A stretch of DNA of 64,000 nt, taken from the NCBI RefSeq assembly GCF_041242975.1, contig NZ_CP162488.1, positions 1,044,001-1,108,000 of the forward strand. The letters are read 5' to 3'. This stretch comes from Xanthomonas sp. DAR 35659. Its GTDB lineage: Bacteria; Pseudomonadota; Gammaproteobacteria; Xanthomonadales; Xanthomonadaceae. Each line of letters begins with the position of its first letter. The stretch's first letter is position 1. This document shows, piece by piece, positions 36,388 through 46,174 of the stretch. Made by a program: the position numbers and the translations under genes. Under the pieces are notes generated by a model that was given only the letters and a program-made list of their open reading frames with translations, was not told where the DNA came from and did no database searches.

Positions 36388-37626
36388 ATGACCGCGCTGC
36401 CCGCCGACATCCGCCACCACGCCGCGCTCGATGCGCGATTGGTCAAGGCGGTACGCGGCATCCGCCTGCTCGCTCTGGCGAGTTGGCCGGCGGCGTTGCA
36501 GGCGCCGTTCCTGGACAGCGTGGCGCGCGGCCAGCCGCGGTTGCCGCAGGTGCAGTACCCGCGGCTGGATTTCGTCGACACGCGCCGCGAGCTGGCGGCG
36601 ATCGCGCAGGCGGCCGATGCTGCGCATCCGCTCGGCGCCTACCTGCAGGCCTCGGTGCGCAGTTGGGACCTGGCCGCGGCGTTGCTGGAGTCGCTGGGCA
36701 CGCCCGCGGTCGGCGCGTACTCGACGCAGCTGTTCGGCGCCCCCGAGGATCCGATGCCCGGGCATGGCCCGACCACCCGCGATGCCGCGCGCCACTTCAT
36801 CCACATCGCGCAGGAACTGGATCGCGAGCTGCTGTCGGCCGAGGAGCAGGTACCGGTGTCGGCCAGCGCGCTGCGCCTGCTGCTGCAACGCGACCTGGAC
36901 GAATTCTTCGGCGCGCGGGTGATCGCGGTGGAACTGGATCCGGAGCTGCTGGCCAAGGCCGCGGCCGGCGCGCACCGCATCCGCCTGCGCTCCGGCGCCT
37001 CGTTCAGCGGCTACGACCGCGCGCAGCTGTTCCACCATGAAGCGCTGGTGCATTCGTTGACCGCGCTCAACGGCCGCGAGCAGGTGCAGTTGCCGAGCCT
37101 GGCATTGTCCTCGCCGCGCACGACGGCGACGCAGGAGGGCCTGGCGACCTTCGCCGAGCAGATCACCGGCAGCATCGACATCGAGCGGATGAAGCGGATC
37201 AGCCTGCGCATCGAGGCGATCGCGCTGGCCCGCGACGGCGCCGACTTCATCGAGGTGTTCCGCTACTTCGACGCGGCCGGGCAAGCGCCGGCGGAGAGCT
37301 TCTCCTCGGCGCAGCGCGTGTTCCGCGGCGTGCCTACCGCCGGCGGCGCCGCGTTCACCAAGGACACGGTGTACCTGCGCGGGCTGGTGTCGGTGCACAC
37401 CTTCTTCCGGCAGGCGCTGCAGCGCGACCGCCTGCCGCTGTGCCGCTGGCTGTTCGCCGGCAAGATGGCGCTGGAGGACGTGGCCGCGTTCGCGCCGCTG
37501 TTCGAAGCCGGCGTGCTGGCGCCGCCGCGCTGGCTGCCGAGCTGGGTCGCCCGCGCCAGCGGCCTGGCCGGGATGCTGGCGTTCTCGCTGTTCGCCAACC
37601 GCATCCGCATGGACCAGGTGGAGTAG
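36388..37626 (+). CDS. QEGLA-motif (DUF1704) metallopeptidase-like protein
   Basis: A 412-residue protein of the DUF1704 family, annotated in many genomes as 'flavohemoglobin expression-modulating QEGLA motif protein'. HHEALVH supplies an H-E-x-x-x-H zinc motif, and TQEGLATFAEQ adds the third ligand glutamate. The same motif pair occurs in the eukaryotic tubulin-detyrosinating MATCAP proteins, so peptidase activity is likely, although bacterial substrates are unknown. The last 30 residues are hydrophobic, consistent with a membrane tail. It begins 28 bases after rsgA and is probably cotranscribed. Confidence 0.88.
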   Translation: MTALPADIRHHAALDARLVKAVRGIRLLALASWPAALQAPFLDSVARGQPRLPQVQYPRLDFVDTRRELAAIAQAADAAHPLGAYLQASVRSWDLAAALLESLGTPAVGAYSTQLFGAPEDPMPGHGPTTRDAARHFIHIAQELDRELLSAEEQVPVSASALRLLLQRDLDEFFGARVIAVELDPELLAKAAAGAHRIRLRSGASFSGYDRAQLFHHEALVHSLTALNGREQVQLPSLALSSPRTTATQEGLATFAEQITGSIDIERMKRISLRIEAIALARDGADFIEVFRYFDAAGQAPAESFSSAQRVFRGVPTAGGAAFTKDTVYLRGLVSVHTFFRQALQRDRLPLCRWLFAGKMALEDVAAFAPLFEAGVLAPPRWLPSWVARASGLAGMLAFSLFANRIRMDQVE

Positions 37627-37914
37627 GGGGCGATCCGGAAATCAAGGAGCTGGCGCCGCACGAGGCGGGAAGCATTCGTGGGGCGCTGCCGCGTGGACGA
37701 TCGAAAGCGTCGAATGCCACTGCATCGTTCTGGGGATGGCGATTGCAACCTCGCATTGCGGGCTGCCGGCCGTTCGGCACTTGAAAAATAAAAGAAATTC
37801 GATGTCTATTTTCCAGGGCGGGGAGAGGATTTACTCATGGTCGTCTCGCTTGCAAGAGAAAGAACCACGTGCTTATTCTGGGCCGCACATTTATCGTTAA
37901 CGGGGGAGGCTCGC

Positions 37915-38697
37915 GTGTCTATAACGGAAGGCAAGGATGGGAATGCGGGAGCGGCAGGTGTCATTGCGCAGTTGCGCAGGCAAAATAGAATTCTGAAGAT
38001 TTTTTCGGCTGTGGCGCTTGCCTTTCCTTTGACCTTGATGCTGATGGGTGCCCGAAGCCCTGCCGGCAAGCAGGTGTTCTCCGAGATAGATGTCAAGCGC
38101 ATCAATATCGTCAATGAGGACGGGTCCAGATCCATGGTGTTGGCGGCCCGCGGATTGCTGCCCGATCCGGTGATGGACGGAAAGGTCGTGAAAACCGAAA
38201 GGAGCAAGATGCCAGGCATGCTGTTCTATAACGGCGTGGGCGACGAGGTCGGTGGGCTGATCTATGACGGCAACATCGATAAGGATGGGCAGCCCAGTGG
38301 TGGCGTGCATCTTTCGATGGATCGGTTTGGCGGAGATCAGCAACTGGCGCTGCATCATTACGAGGAGGGCGGATCCATGGAGACCGGCCTTTCCGTGTTC
38401 GACCGCGGACTCTCCAAGCAGTACGAGGGAATCTATGAGAAGTATCTGGCCGCTCCGGAAGGGCCGCAGAAGGATGCGCTGTTGAAGCAGTGGAAGGATG
38501 CGGGCGGTCAGCAGACGCAGAGGCTCTTTGTCGGCCGCACTCTCGGAAAGTCGTCTGCCGTCATTCTCGCGGACAATTCCGGAAATCCCAGGATCATCAT
38601 GTCCGTCGCTCCCGGCGGGAAGGCATCGTTGGACTTTATGGATGACAAGGGCGACGTTATCCAGAGTCTCCCGGAAACACCCGTCGTGAAGAAGTAA
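37915..38697 (+). CDS. Membrane-anchored hypothetical protein
   Basis: 260 residues from the GTG at 37915, which has GGGGGAGG upstream; the frame is open to 37837. One N-terminal transmembrane segment (IFSAVALAFPLTLMLMGA) is followed by a soluble periplasmic domain with repeated strand motifs: FSEIDVKRINIVNEDGSRS, SAVILADNSGNPRI and ASLDFMDDKGDVI. These are beta-rich repeats of the type seen in many uncharacterised xanthomonad proteins. Local GC is lower than the neighbours, which hints at recent gain. The function is unknown. Confidence 0.75.
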   Translation: MSITEGKDGNAGAAGVIAQLRRQNRILKIFSAVALAFPLTLMLMGARSPAGKQVFSEIDVKRINIVNEDGSRSMVLAARGLLPDPVMDGKVVKTERSKMPGMLFYNGVGDEVGGLIYDGNIDKDGQPSGGVHLSMDRFGGDQQLALHHYEEGGSMETGLSVFDRGLSKQYEGIYEKYLAAPEGPQKDALLKQWKDAGGQQTQRLFVGRTLGKSSAVILADNSGNPRIIMSVAPGGKASLDFMDDKGDVIQSLPETPVVKK

Positions 38698-38950
38698 CCG
38701 CACGGTCTGGAGTCGTCATCGAGCAAGATAAGCTTGGCCGAGGGAATGCAGAGAGGCGTATGGCGTGACCGGGCTCTCGTGGAGATCGAGATAGGGATGG
38801 TGGGGGAGCCGCATTTGCGTCGTCGGCCGGTGATTGGGGGGCGAAGATCGAATGCAGCCGTTGGGCGGCGTAGGGCAAGCATGTAGGGCGGGACGTCTGT
38901 GCAGGTCGATGCACATGGCACAATCGCCCCCCAACGAACAGCGGGAACAT

Positions 38951-40519
38951 ATGGACATCGAACGCCTGCTCGACCTGCTTGGTCACACCTCCGCCAGCCC
39001 GGCGCTGATGGATTTCCTTGCCACCAACGGCATCGTGCAGACGCCGAAGGGCGATTGCACGACGCGGATCAAGAACCGGGACAAGACGCTCTCGCTGGAG
39101 TTCGGCCTCACCGACAGCTTCAACGAGACCGCACTCGAGCCGGCGGTGGGCGCGGGGTGGTTCGCGTTCGAGTCGGTGGACGTGCATCGTCGCTTCGGCG
39201 GGACCTTGCCGTTCGGCTTGTCCTTCGCGGCCACGCCTGCCGCGTTGGAGGCGGCGCTGGGGTCGCCGCTGGAGCCGTGCCGCGGCAGGGTGCAGACGCA
39301 TTACCGGGCGCCCTATCTGGTGCGGGTGTTCTTCGCCGGCGGCAAGGCGCCGCAGATAGAGACGTTCCGGTTTTCGCTGCCGGACAGGTACAGCCTCGAG
39401 AACCTGCCGATCCAGTGGCATGGGCGGCGGCCTGCCGCGACGCGCGTACCGGTGTCGTCACCGGCGCTACCGGCAATGCCGGCCATGGAACTGCTGGAGT
39501 GGTTGGGTGTCTCGCCGGAGCATGCCGGGTTCGATGCCTGGTTGCGTGCGCACGGGGCGGTCGAGCGCCCGCATCGCGCCTCGCGCGCCGACGACGCGGA
39601 GGCGATCCGTCGCGCACGGCTGAGCGAGATCGACGAGATCGAGCGCCAGAGCGTGGCGCTGATCTACGAGGATGGTGCTGCCTATCGGCGGCTGTTCGAC
39701 ACGTCGGCACCGGCGCCCGAGGGCGACTTCGTGCTGCAACAGGTCGCGTTCTACGCACCGGGCATTTCCGGGTATGCCGGTTACACGCCCGCGCTTCCGT
39801 TCGCCCTGGTGTTCGCGGACGCGCCGGCGGCGGTCCGCGCCAAGCTGGGTCCACCGCGCGCCACGCGGATGCTGCACGGGTTGCTGGCGGATCTGTGGGT
39901 GAGCCGCGACTGGCATGTCACCGTCAGCTACGACGCGGCCCGCACCGGCATTGCCATCGTGCATGTGCGCAGGCCGAACTTGTACGACCTGCGCATGATC
40001 GGCGCGCTGCCTTGCCCGCCCGCGGCGCCGTCGGCGGTGGATCTGAATGTGCTCGGTGCATTGCTGGGGAAGGAGATCGACGACCCGGCGGTGCGCGCGG
40101 CGCTGCAGCCGATGGGATGGAGTGACGCGGCCGATGCCCTGGCGGCGGATGGCGGGCGCGTGCACGACGATCTCATGCGCCATGGCCTGCGCCTGGACGT
40201 CGCGCGCACGCGCGGCAAACGTCTGGGAATTCTGCGCGGATCGGCAAAGCACAGCGCGCGCCTCATCGGCATCCACGTCCATCGCGCGGGGGATCTGGGA
40301 CGTCACGGGTTCCAGGGCGCGCTGCCGTTCGGCCTACAGTTCCATTTCACGCCGGAACAGATCGTGCAGTGCATGCAGCGCGAGCCGGACACGCATGGAG
40401 TGACGCAGGACACCGGCGACTTCGCCTGGCAGATGGAGGGCCGTCGCCTGCATGTGGTCTGCAGCCTCATCGACTGGCAACTTTATCGCCTCTCGTACAC
40501 GGTGAACGAATCGGCATAG
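38951..40519 (+). CDS. Hypothetical protein with three related repeat units
   Basis: A 522-residue soluble protein. The segment type G-x-LPFGL-x-F-x-x-TP appears three times: GGTLPFGLSFAATPAAL (about residue 76), TPALPFALVFADAPAAV (about 281) and QGALPFGLQFHFTPEQI (about 456), each after a helix-rich stretch. This points to three tandem copies of one domain of roughly 170 residues. No catalytic motif, signal peptide or membrane segment is visible. The start ATG at 38951 is chosen at MDIERLLDLLGH. It could be an immunity-type or adaptor protein, but no partner gene is adjacent. Confidence 0.75.
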   Translation: MDIERLLDLLGHTSASPALMDFLATNGIVQTPKGDCTTRIKNRDKTLSLEFGLTDSFNETALEPAVGAGWFAFESVDVHRRFGGTLPFGLSFAATPAALEAALGSPLEPCRGRVQTHYRAPYLVRVFFAGGKAPQIETFRFSLPDRYSLENLPIQWHGRRPAATRVPVSSPALPAMPAMELLEWLGVSPEHAGFDAWLRAHGAVERPHRASRADDAEAIRRARLSEIDEIERQSVALIYEDGAAYRRLFDTSAPAPEGDFVLQQVAFYAPGISGYAGYTPALPFALVFADAPAAVRAKLGPPRATRMLHGLLADLWVSRDWHVTVSYDAARTGIAIVHVRRPNLYDLRMIGALPCPPAAPSAVDLNVLGALLGKEIDDPAVRAALQPMGWSDAADALAADGGRVHDDLMRHGLRLDVARTRGKRLGILRGSAKHSARLIGIHVHRAGDLGRHGFQGALPFGLQFHFTPEQIVQCMQREPDTHGVTQDTGDFAWQMEGRRLHVVCSLIDWQLYRLSYTVNESA

Positions 40520-40686
40520 CAGTCAGTGACTTGGCGCCGCAGCGTGTGGCGTCGGTGGCTTGTGGTGTCGATCGGTCGAGCTGAACGGCGCTGCGCGACG
40601 CTCACTTGCCGCGAATGCGCGGCTGCCGATACTGCCGCGCCTGGCCATGCCCGCGCATGGCCGCCTTCCCACGAAAGGACATCCGC

Positions 40687-41367
40687 ATGAAGATCCTGAT
40701 GGTGCTGACCTCGCACGACCGTCTCGGCGATACCGGCCACAAGACCGGTTTCTGGCTGGAGGAGTTTGCCGCGCCCTACTACGTGTTCAAGGATGCCGGC
40801 GCCGACATCACGCTAGCTTCGCCCAAGGGTGGACAGCCGCCGCTGGACCCCAAGAGCGATGCGGCCGACGCGCAGACCGACGCCACGCGCCGCTTCAAGG
40901 GCGACCCGGAGGCGCAGCAGCAGTTGGCGAACACGCGGCCGCTGGCCGATGTGCAGATGGCCGATTACGACACCGTGTTCTATCCCGGCGGCCACGGCCC
41001 GCTGTGGGACCTGGCCGAAGACCCGACCTCGATCGCGTTGATCGAGGCGTTCGAGCGTGCCGGCAAGCCGATCGGCTTCGTCTGCCATGCGCCGGGCGCG
41101 CTGCACCTGGTCACTGCTGCCGACGGTACACCGCTGGTCAAGGGGCGCCGTGTCACCGGTTTCACCAACGGCGAGGAAGCGGCGGTCGGGTTGACCGAGG
41201 TGGTGCCGTTCCTGATCGAGGACGAATTCCAGCGCCTGGGCGGCCGATACGAGAAGGGCGCCGACTGGGGTGTGCACGTGGTGGTGGATGGCCGCCTGGT
41301 CACTGGGCAGAACCCGGCCTCGTCCGAGGATGCGGCGAAAGCGTTGCTGGGTTTGCTGGGCAAGTGA
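40687..41367 (+). CDS. DJ-1/PfpI family protein, Hsp31-like
   Basis: A 226-residue class I glutamine-amidotransferase-fold protein. The nucleophile cysteine is in GFVCHAPGAL, and the start MVLTSHDRLGDTGHKTGFWLEE with PGGHGPLWDL matches the Hsp31 group, whose members are methylglyoxal-handling glyoxalases or chaperones. A stress-protection role is likely. The ATG at 40687 follows GAAAGGA. It is monocistronic. Confidence 0.9.
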   Translation: MKILMVLTSHDRLGDTGHKTGFWLEEFAAPYYVFKDAGADITLASPKGGQPPLDPKSDAADAQTDATRRFKGDPEAQQQLANTRPLADVQMADYDTVFYPGGHGPLWDLAEDPTSIALIEAFERAGKPIGFVCHAPGALHLVTAADGTPLVKGRRVTGFTNGEEAAVGLTEVVPFLIEDEFQRLGGRYEKGADWGVHVVVDGRLVTGQNPASSEDAAKALLGLLGK

Positions 41368-41528
41368 CTGGCCGGCGGGGCGCGTTTGTCGGCGGATCGC
41401 TGGCTGCGCGCCGCCACGCCGGCGCGAGGGGCTTGCAGGCGACTGGCGAGGCAAGCTGCCTGCTCGCCTGTGGTAGGGGCTTCGGTTCCGGCTGAGTGCG
41501 GAGCCGCGCAGGTATCTGGACTTCGCTT

Positions 41529-41591
41529 GTCGCGGCTGAAGCCGCTCCTACAACTACGCGCGGCCCCTGTAGGAGCGGCTTCAGCCGCGAC
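41529..41591. repeat. Family A repeat with arms in reversed order
   Basis: GTCGCGGCTGAAGCCGCTCC comes first and GGAGCGGCTTCAGCCGCGAC second, with about 22 bases between, so the outer and inner edges are swapped relative to other copies. It lies between the convergent Hsp31-like and suxB genes. Confidence 0.85.
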
Positions 41592-41632
41592 TGCATCCGG
41601 AGCCGCGCAGAGATCCGGACGGTATTCTTCGC

Positions 41633-43549
41633 TCAGCCACGCCGCCACCAGCGCAAGCCGTAGGCCGGCAAGATGCCATCCCATGCCTGTGGCGTGGCCG
41701 CATCGATTCCGCCATCGGCGATGGCCTGCCAGTGGCCGCTGCCCAATGCGCTGCGATCCACCGCCACCGGCTGCGCGCTGAAATTGTAGGCCGCGACGAA
41801 GTCCTCGCCGCGGGCGATGCCGAGCAGGGCCGGGTCGCCCAGCGGCAGCGCACGCAGCGGTTGAGTGGCGGCCAGGGCGGCAGTGGTGGCGCGCGCGGCG
41901 ATCAGGCGACGCAGGCGGATGTACACCTGGCCGGCGAGCGCGTCGCGGTCGTGGCGCTGTGCGGCACGTGCCCAATCCATGATCGGGCGATGCAGCCAGC
42001 GGCCTTCATGGCGGCGCAGCGGATCGTTGCGATAGTCCTCGTCGTTGCCCAGCGCCAGTTCGTCGCCCATGTACAGCAGCGGGATGCCGGGCATCGCCAG
42101 CGCCACGGCGTACAGCAGCAGTAGGCGGCGCACGCCCAACTCCAGCGCGTCGGCGTCATCGGCGGCCAGCGCCGCGGCGATGCCGGTCAGTGCCGCGCTC
42201 ATGCCGTTGCTGCCGTGCACGCCATCGCCGCTACTCTGGAATGCTTCGCCGCGCGCATAGCTGTCCGACGTGCGGCCGGCATAGAACTGGGCGATGCGCG
42301 CCAGCGCGAACGGGGCGACGCCATCGTCGCCGGCGGCTTCGCGCTGCAGCACGTTCCAGCCGATGTCGTCGTGGCAGCGCACGTAGCTGAGCCAGCCGCA
42401 GGCCGGCGGCAGCGCCGGGGTGCGTGCGATCGCCGCCTGCACGATGTCGCCGCGCTGCTCGGCCAGCGCCACCCAGCCGGCCGCCATCAGGGTGCTGTGG
42501 TAGGCCAGATGGCATTCGTGGCCGCGTGCGTCGCCGTCGCCGAAGTAGGGCGGCAACTGCGCCATCGGCACGATCGCCTCGGCCTTCAGCAGCACCGCCG
42601 GGGCCAGGATGTCGGTGAGCGCGCGCAGCGCCTGCAGGATGGTGTGCGCCTCCGGCTGGTTCATGCAGGCGGTGCCCGGACGCTTCCACAGGTAGGCGGT
42701 GGAATCCAGGCGGAACACCTCCACGCCCAGGTTGGCCAGGTGCAGCAGCGCCAGCGCCATCTCGCCGAACACCGCCGGGTTGCTCCAGTCCAGATCCCAC
42801 TGGTAGGGATAGAACGTGGTCCACAGCCAGGCGCCGGCCTCCTCGACCCAGGTGAAGTTGCCCGGCGCGGTGTGCGGGAACACCTGGGCGAGGGTGCCTT
42901 CGTAGGCGTCCGGTGCGGTGCGGTCGGGGAAGTGGTGGTAGTAGTCCAGGCTGCGCGTGTCGCCGCGCTTGGCCGCCAGCGCCCACGGATGGTCGTCGGC
43001 GGTGTGGTTGAGCACGAAGTCGGCGCACAGGCTGATGCCGGCTTCGCGCAGGCGCGCGGTCAGCGCGGCCAGGTCGGCGTTGTCGCCGAGCCGCGGCTCG
43101 ACCTGGCCGTAGTCGCTGACCGCGAAGCCGCCGTCGTTGTCGCCGGCGCGCATGCGCAGGAACGGCAGCAGATGCAGGTAGCGTACGCCCAGCTCCTGCA
43201 GGTACGGCACGCGTTCGCCGACGCCGGCCAGGGTGCCGGCGAAGCGGTCCACGTAGGCGCTGTAGCCGAGCATCGCCGGGCTGGCGAACCAGTCGGGGGC
43301 GCGCTCGGCATCGAGCCGGCGCAGCGCTGGTGGGCGCGCGTTGGCGGCGGCGGCCAGTTGCGTCAACCACTGCGGCAGCCACTGCGCGAACGCCGGATGC
43401 GCGCCGTACAGCGCTTGCAGCGGCGCCAGCAGGCGTTCGCCATGGCGCTGCAGGCGCGGCAGCAGCGCCGCGGCGGCGTCCGGATCGAGATGCGCCTGCC
43501 ACAGCGTGCTGGCGAGACGGGAGAGGGCGATGGGGGTGGGGGCGGTCAT
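41633..43549 (-). CDS. suxB: Amylosucrase/sucrose hydrolase
   Basis: A 638-residue GH13 enzyme that splits sucrose in the cytosol and, in amylosucrases, adds the glucose to a glucan. VFRLDSTAYLW holds the nucleophile aspartate, VLLKAEAIV the acid/base glutamate, and VRCHDDIGW the third acidic residue. The N-terminal helical domain matches amylosucrases. It lies 47 bases downstream of the sucrose TonB receptor gene on the same strand, which together with suxC and suxR forms the sux locus known from Xanthomonas campestris. Related xanthomonad enzymes act mainly as sucrose hydrolases; hydrolase versus transferase activity cannot be decided here. Confidence 0.93.
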   Translation of the reverse strand: MTAPTPIALSRLASTLWQAHLDPDAAAALLPRLQRHGERLLAPLQALYGAHPAFAQWLPQWLTQLAAAANARPPALRRLDAERAPDWFASPAMLGYSAYVDRFAGTLAGVGERVPYLQELGVRYLHLLPFLRMRAGDNDGGFAVSDYGQVEPRLGDNADLAALTARLREAGISLCADFVLNHTADDHPWALAAKRGDTRSLDYYHHFPDRTAPDAYEGTLAQVFPHTAPGNFTWVEEAGAWLWTTFYPYQWDLDWSNPAVFGEMALALLHLANLGVEVFRLDSTAYLWKRPGTACMNQPEAHTILQALRALTDILAPAVLLKAEAIVPMAQLPPYFGDGDARGHECHLAYHSTLMAAGWVALAEQRGDIVQAAIARTPALPPACGWLSYVRCHDDIGWNVLQREAAGDDGVAPFALARIAQFYAGRTSDSYARGEAFQSSGDGVHGSNGMSAALTGIAAALAADDADALELGVRRLLLLYAVALAMPGIPLLYMGDELALGNDEDYRNDPLRRHEGRWLHRPIMDWARAAQRHDRDALAGQVYIRLRRLIAARATTAALAATQPLRALPLGDPALLGIARGEDFVAAYNFSAQPVAVDRSALGSGHWQAIADGGIDAATPQAWDGILPAYGLRWWRRG

Positions 43550-43596
43550 GGGCAGATCGTCCGCGCCCCGGGCGGGGCGCGGAGGTGCGGTCCTCG

Positions 43597-46053
43597 TCAG
43601 AAGTCGTAGCGCAGGCTGATGCTGGACGTGCGGCCCGGGATCGAGCGCGCGCGGATCACGTCGGAGGAGGCATCGGCGATCGACCCTTCCTCGGCTTCGG
43701 TCAGGCCGAAGGTGTCGAACAGGTTGTTGACGTTGAGCGAGACGGTCAGCGCGTCGGTGATGCGATAGTCGGCGAACAGGTTGACCTGCGTGTAGCCGGG
43801 CATCTTCAGTTGGTTGCTGTCCTGGGTGTAGGCCGAGCTGGTGCCGATCGCGTTGACGCCCACGGTGTAGCGTTCGCCGCGGTAGCTGGGGGTCAACTGC
43901 CAGACGAAGCGGGCCTGGCGGCGCGGGGTGTTGCCGGCGTTGGCCGGGGTGATCTGGTCCTTGTCGATGGTGGCGTCGGTCCAGGTCAGCCCGCCGTTGA
44001 GGTTGAAGCCGCCGCTGCGGTACGCAGCCTCCAGTTCCAGGCCATGCGCCTTGTAGGTGCGGTCGAAGAAGCGCTGGGTGGTGGCTTCGTAGTTCTGCTC
44101 CTGGGTGCGTGCGGCGAAGGCGGTGGCGAACAGGCTCAGCCCGCCGCTGCGCCATTTCAGCCCGCCTTCGAGCTGCTTGACCACGTTCACCGCCTCGTTG
44201 GAGGACACCGAACCGTCGGCGCGGACCACGCCGAACAGCAGGCGGTCGGCATTGGCGCGGGCGCCGCGGCTGTAGCGCGCGAACGCGGCCAGGTCGTCGT
44301 TGAGCATGTAGTTGCCGCCGAGCGAGTACGACAGGTAGTTCCAGTCGTAGCGTACCGGCTTGGGATTGGCGTAGTCGATGGTCGCCACGCTGCGCTCGGG
44401 CGCCTCGATCACGCCGTCGCCGTCGACATCGACGTTGCTGGCCAGCAGGCCGCCGGCGGTGTTGCCGCGGGCGCGACCCATGTCGTAGCGCAGGCTGCCG
44501 TCCACGCTCAGCGGGCCCTGGTCCCAGCTCAGCGCCAGGTACGGCGCATTGATGTCGTAGCGCACGTCGTAGTGGCGGGTAGTGTCCAGGCCCCAGTACG
44601 GCACGCCGTAGGCATACAGGCCGTCCTGCGACAGCAGGCCGCCGCCGGCGTCGACCACGTCGAGCAGCCGCGGACGGTGCGCCAGCGACTGCACGTAGGA
44701 GTTCCAGGTCCAGTCCACGTCGATGGTCTGCCGCGAGGTGTACCAGCCGGCCTTGAGGTTGAGCGTGCCGCCGTCGGCCGCCGCGAAGTCGCGCGCCAGG
44801 CTGAGGTCGTTGACCGCGTTGCCCAGGTCGTTGAGGTGCACGTTGAACAGATGCGTGCGCAGCGCCAGGCCGCTGTAGGCCTGGCCGGCGTTCGGGCCGT
44901 CGACGTAGCGCAGGCTGGCGCCGGCGCCGCCGATGCTGGCGGCCAGGGTCGCGGCATCGGTGACCTGCGCGGGGAACGGCGCGACGAAGCGGCCGGACGT
45001 GTCGGCGATGCGGAACTTGTCGGTCAGGGTCCAGCCGCCCAGCTCGAACTGCGCCTCGGCACCGAACGCGCGCGACACCGGATGCATGCCGTCGCCCAGG
45101 TCCACCCGCGACGGCTTGTTGCCGCCATCCAGCGTGGCGCTGCTGCGGAAGTAGGGGCTGTACAGCGTGTCGGTGCCGGGATCGAAGCCGTCGATGCTGC
45201 CGAAGTGCGGCGACCCGTCGCTGCCGCTGGTCCGGGTCGGCACCGGCAGGTAGCCGGCGGCGCGGTCGTTGAGGTACTTGGCGTAGACGCGCACGTAGCC
45301 GTTGTCGAACAGCCGGGTCAGGTTGGCCTTGAGTTGGCCGCCCTTGTCGGTGGTGTAACCGGCGTCGCGCACGCCGTCGCCGCGGCGGTAGAAGCCGCCG
45401 ACGTTGAACTGCCAGTGCTCGGCGAACGGCGCACCGTAGTCGAAGTCCAGGCGGGTGTTGTCGTAGCCGCCCAGGCCGCGGGTGAGGCCGATGCTGCCGC
45501 CGGCGGTCTCGCCGGTCTTGCTGATGAAGTTGATGATGCCGCCGGGCGAGTTGCTGGCGAAGGTGGAGGCCGAGCCGCCGCGGATCGCCTCGATGCGCTC
45601 CAGGCTGTAGTCGGCGCGCAGGAAGATGTCGGCGTTGCCGAAGGCGATGTCGCCGAACTCCAGCACCGGCAGGCCGTCTTCCTGCAACTGCAGGAACTTG
45701 GCGCCGCCGGAAGCGACCGGCAGGCCGCGCACGGCGATGTTGGCGTTGCCTTCGCCGCCGGTGGATTCGGACCGGATGCCGGGGATGTTGCGGAAGATCT
45801 CGGCGGTGCTGCGCGGCGCCGATTGTTCGATCGCCTCGGCGCCGACGGTGCTCACCGAGACGCTGGAGGTGAGCTTGCTCTTGGGCGTGGCGGTGCCGGT
45901 CACGAAGACCGAATCCAGGCTGACCACGTCGCCTTGCGCGGGATTGGGCTGGGCGGCGGGCGCGGCCGCGTCCTGGGCGAAGGCCGCCGGGGCGGCCAGC
46001 GCCGCGGCGACGGCCCAGGCCAGGGTATGCAGGCGGATCGAAGGGTGGTGCAT
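43597..46053 (-). CDS. suxA: TonB-dependent receptor for sucrose
   Basis: An 818-residue outer-membrane receptor. The signal peptide ends PAAFAQ, followed by a short linker, a plug domain (TAEIFRNIPGIRSEST, NIAVRGLPV, RIEAIRGGSASTFASNSPGGIINFISKTG), and a 22-strand barrel ending SISLRYDF with the C-terminal aromatic. Gene context with suxB, suxC and suxR points to high-affinity sucrose import energised by TonB, as shown for the X. campestris sux locus. It is divergent from suxC across a 300-base region with two LacI-type boxes. Confidence 0.93.
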   Translation of the reverse strand: MHHPSIRLHTLAWAVAAALAAPAAFAQDAAAPAAQPNPAQGDVVSLDSVFVTGTATPKSKLTSSVSVSTVGAEAIEQSAPRSTAEIFRNIPGIRSESTGGEGNANIAVRGLPVASGGAKFLQLQEDGLPVLEFGDIAFGNADIFLRADYSLERIEAIRGGSASTFASNSPGGIINFISKTGETAGGSIGLTRGLGGYDNTRLDFDYGAPFAEHWQFNVGGFYRRGDGVRDAGYTTDKGGQLKANLTRLFDNGYVRVYAKYLNDRAAGYLPVPTRTSGSDGSPHFGSIDGFDPGTDTLYSPYFRSSATLDGGNKPSRVDLGDGMHPVSRAFGAEAQFELGGWTLTDKFRIADTSGRFVAPFPAQVTDAATLAASIGGAGASLRYVDGPNAGQAYSGLALRTHLFNVHLNDLGNAVNDLSLARDFAAADGGTLNLKAGWYTSRQTIDVDWTWNSYVQSLAHRPRLLDVVDAGGGLLSQDGLYAYGVPYWGLDTTRHYDVRYDINAPYLALSWDQGPLSVDGSLRYDMGRARGNTAGGLLASNVDVDGDGVIEAPERSVATIDYANPKPVRYDWNYLSYSLGGNYMLNDDLAAFARYSRGARANADRLLFGVVRADGSVSSNEAVNVVKQLEGGLKWRSGGLSLFATAFAARTQEQNYEATTQRFFDRTYKAHGLELEAAYRSGGFNLNGGLTWTDATIDKDQITPANAGNTPRRQARFVWQLTPSYRGERYTVGVNAIGTSSAYTQDSNQLKMPGYTQVNLFADYRITDALTVSLNVNNLFDTFGLTEAEEGSIADASSDVIRARSIPGRTSSISLRYDF

Positions 46054-46174
46054 CGCTATCTCTCCCGAAGCGAGGGGTGACGCGGGTAGGGCCTGCATGC
46101 GGCGTGCGGCGGCGTGGGCCGGCGCTTCGCCCATGCCGGGCAGGCGGTGGGGTGGCGCAGTGATACGGCGCTCT

